From assembly GCF_002312815.1 (NCBI RefSeq), contig NZ_NKQJ01000005.1, positions 105,549 to 169,548 of the forward strand: DNA of 64,000 nucleotides, written 5' to 3'. The position numbers and the translations under genes were made by a program. This document shows, one piece after another, positions 63,184 to 64,000 of this stretch. Source of the DNA: Agaribacterium haliotis (GTDB taxonomy: Bacteria > Pseudomonadota > Gammaproteobacteria > Pseudomonadales > Cellvibrionaceae). The notes beneath the pieces are model-generated. The model worked only from the letters and a program-made list of their open reading frames with translations, was not told where the DNA came from and made no database searches. Position 1 is the stretch's first letter, and each line of letters starts with the position of its first letter.

Positions 63184-64000
63184 CTAAGTTGCGGCCACGG
63201 AATGCAGCTCTCTATCAGGAATTAAGAGGCTTGCCTTAAGCCTCTCTGGGATGCCGGATACCAAAAACTCATTAACAACCGAGTCAGGATCAAGACCCAG
63301 CACTTGCTGGGCATAGTTAAGATATTTGCCGTACTGGCGACGAATAACTGAGCGAATATGCTCGTAAGTAATGCGAACTTTTTCCTTTGCAGTTTTGATC
63401 ACCGCAACGGCTTCGCTAACGAAGCCAAGCGCCTTAGGGTAAGCGCCAACAAAATACGATTTCGGATACATCAAGACGTCGAGCGGAATAACGCGATCTT
63501 TTGCGCCCAACTCCAATTCCCAGCGAACCCAGCTACTAAGCTTGTCGCCAAGCTGCTTGCCCTTTTCATAAATGCGCATCATTTTGCCGTGCGCCCTATT
63601 CCCGACATACAGCGTTTTTCCTTCGCCGGAATCAAAGTCATCGATGTACTTAGCCTTAGGCGGGCGCCCTTTTCCGGCAAATTCATTGAGCTGATACTTG
63701 TTGCGAGCCACTTCAATGTTGTAAATGCCGCGATGATCATCAACCGCCACATCGATGCGCGTGATGTTGACCGGGTCGAAATGCACCTCCGTGCCATCGA
63801 CACGCAAAGGGCGATTCAAATAGCAAAGGAAGCTGTACAGGTTTTTAAACGAAGGAAGTGCCTGGCACGCCTCACCCGAAAGCGAAACGCAGAATCGCTC
63901 TTGCTTGCGAATTTCGGTGCCATCAGGGCGAACAGTGACATTGTTACCGCCAAACGCAATAAAACCGCCATTGGTCAGACGTACAGAGTGCTTATAGAAG
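63184..64000 (-). CDS. Phage replication initiation protein (pII/RstA-like), partial
   Basis: The frame runs open from the stop at 63184 to the window end, at least 271 residues, so the N-terminus is missing. A TTG at 63819 is only an internal codon; the residues upstream (HSVRLTNGGFIAFGG, RKQERFCVSLSGEACQAL) belong to the same protein. The FDPVNITRIDVAVDDHRG segment and later SSWVRWELELGAKDR match the rolling-circle replication initiation factor family (Rep_trans, PF02486, as I recall) found in CTX-like phages as RstA. It would nick the phage plus-strand origin. Confidence 0.85.
   Translation of the reverse strand, partial: FYKHSVRLTNGGFIAFGGNNVTVRPDGTEIRKQERFCVSLSGEACQALPSFKNLYSFLCYLNRPLRVDGTEVHFDPVNITRIDVAVDDHRGIYNIEVARNKYQLNEFAGKGRPPKAKYIDDFDSGEGKTLYVGNRAHGKMMRIYEKGKQLGDKLSSWVRWELELGAKDRVIPLDVLMYPKSYFVGAYPKALGFVSEAVAVIKTAKEKVRITYEHIRSVIRRQYGKYLNYAQQVLGLDPDSVVNEFLVSGIPERLKASLLIPDRELHSVAAT

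Larger units (their letters stand above)
59041..64000 (-). mobile_element. Filamentous (inovirus-type) prophage, right part beyond the window
   Basis: The module contains a replication initiator, an ssDNA-binding protein, small proteins, a major coat protein, a pIII-like adsorption protein, a pVI-like protein and a Zot/pI ATPase, all on the minus strand and mostly coupled by overlapping stop/start codons. This is the typical filamentous phage order from replication to structure to assembly. It abuts a dif-like site. No integrase, transposase or toxin gene was seen. The other end, including the initiator's N-terminus, any repressor and the second att site, is not in the window. Confidence 0.9.

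Noticed and set aside
63184-63819. Phage initiator starting at the TTG at 63819
   Set aside because: The frame stays open with matching protein features to the end of the window, so the true start lies beyond base 64000.
1-64000. CRISPR arrays, insertion sequences, tRNA or rRNA genes
   Set aside because: No direct-repeat array with regular spacers, no transposase frame with terminal repeats, and no tRNA- or rRNA-like segment was recognised on reading both strands.

Overview
The window is a stretch of gammaproteobacterial chromosome with a filamentous (inovirus-type) prophage at its right end. The gene set (clpP-clpX-lon-hupB-ppiD, gloB-methyltransferase-rnhA-dnaQ, fimL-nudC, sohB, DUF934 beside a CysI-type reductase, etfBA opposite an ETF-quinone oxidoreductase, nfuA, mltD with LysM repeats) and the mixed base composition fit a marine or aquatic member of the Pseudomonadales/Cellvibrionales side of the Gammaproteobacteria. 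That placement is inferred from gene content, not from a marker-gene tree. No tRNA, rRNA or CRISPR was seen.

Layout. 0.2-7.3 kb: a proteostasis block read rightward: ClpP, ClpX, Lon, the DNA-binding protein HU and the periplasmic chaperone PpiD, with clear terminators between units and a strong promoter before hupB. 7.3-10.1 kb: leftward murI, trmA and a YccA-type membrane protein. 10.3-11.6 kb: a membrane diguanylate-cyclase-like protein with a degenerate active site. 11.6-18.2 kb: a leftward oligopeptide ABC importer operon with two successive binding lipoproteins, two permeases and a fused double ATPase. 18.4-24.5 kb: an HDOD protein, MltD, GloB, a methyltransferase, RNase H and the DnaQ-type exonuclease. 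24.6-31.9 kb: NhaB antiporter, FimL, NudC, a small membrane protein, SohB and a CPA2 antiporter. 32-40.3 kb: sulfite reductase with DUF934, a previously uncalled 44-residue membrane protein, MetH, NfuA and DAHP synthase. 40.4-46.7 kb: an AddAB-like helicase/nuclease pair. 46.8-50.2 kb: a regulatory gap with DnaA boxes, TrmH, an uncharacterised small gene whose reading frame seems to continue past its stop, TesB and a DUF4823 lipoprotein. 50.4-58.9 kb: ETF-QO, EtfB, EtfA, a membrane protein built like a hybrid histidine kinase but lacking its key residues, the Prc protease and a DUF4124 protein.

59.0-64 kb: a dif-like XerC/XerD site (59013-59040) is followed by a non-coding stretch and then a compact leftward inovirus module. 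In transcription order it has a replication initiator (cut by the window end), an ssDNA-binding protein, two small proteins, a 47-residue major coat protein without a leader, a terminator, a 27-residue small coat candidate, a pIII-like adsorption protein with a threonine run, a pVI-like protein and a Zot/pI assembly ATPase. Nearly all genes are coupled by overlapping stop/start codons. The arrangement indicates a phage that integrates at the chromosome-dimer resolution site through the host Xer recombinases; the second att site should lie beyond base 64000.

The items most worth following are the dif-integrated inovirus with its tiny uncalled genes and its intergenic inverted repeat, the apparently dead hybrid kinase, the AddB-like protein without the usual iron-sulfur cysteines, and the DnaA-box/AT-rich cluster before trmH.
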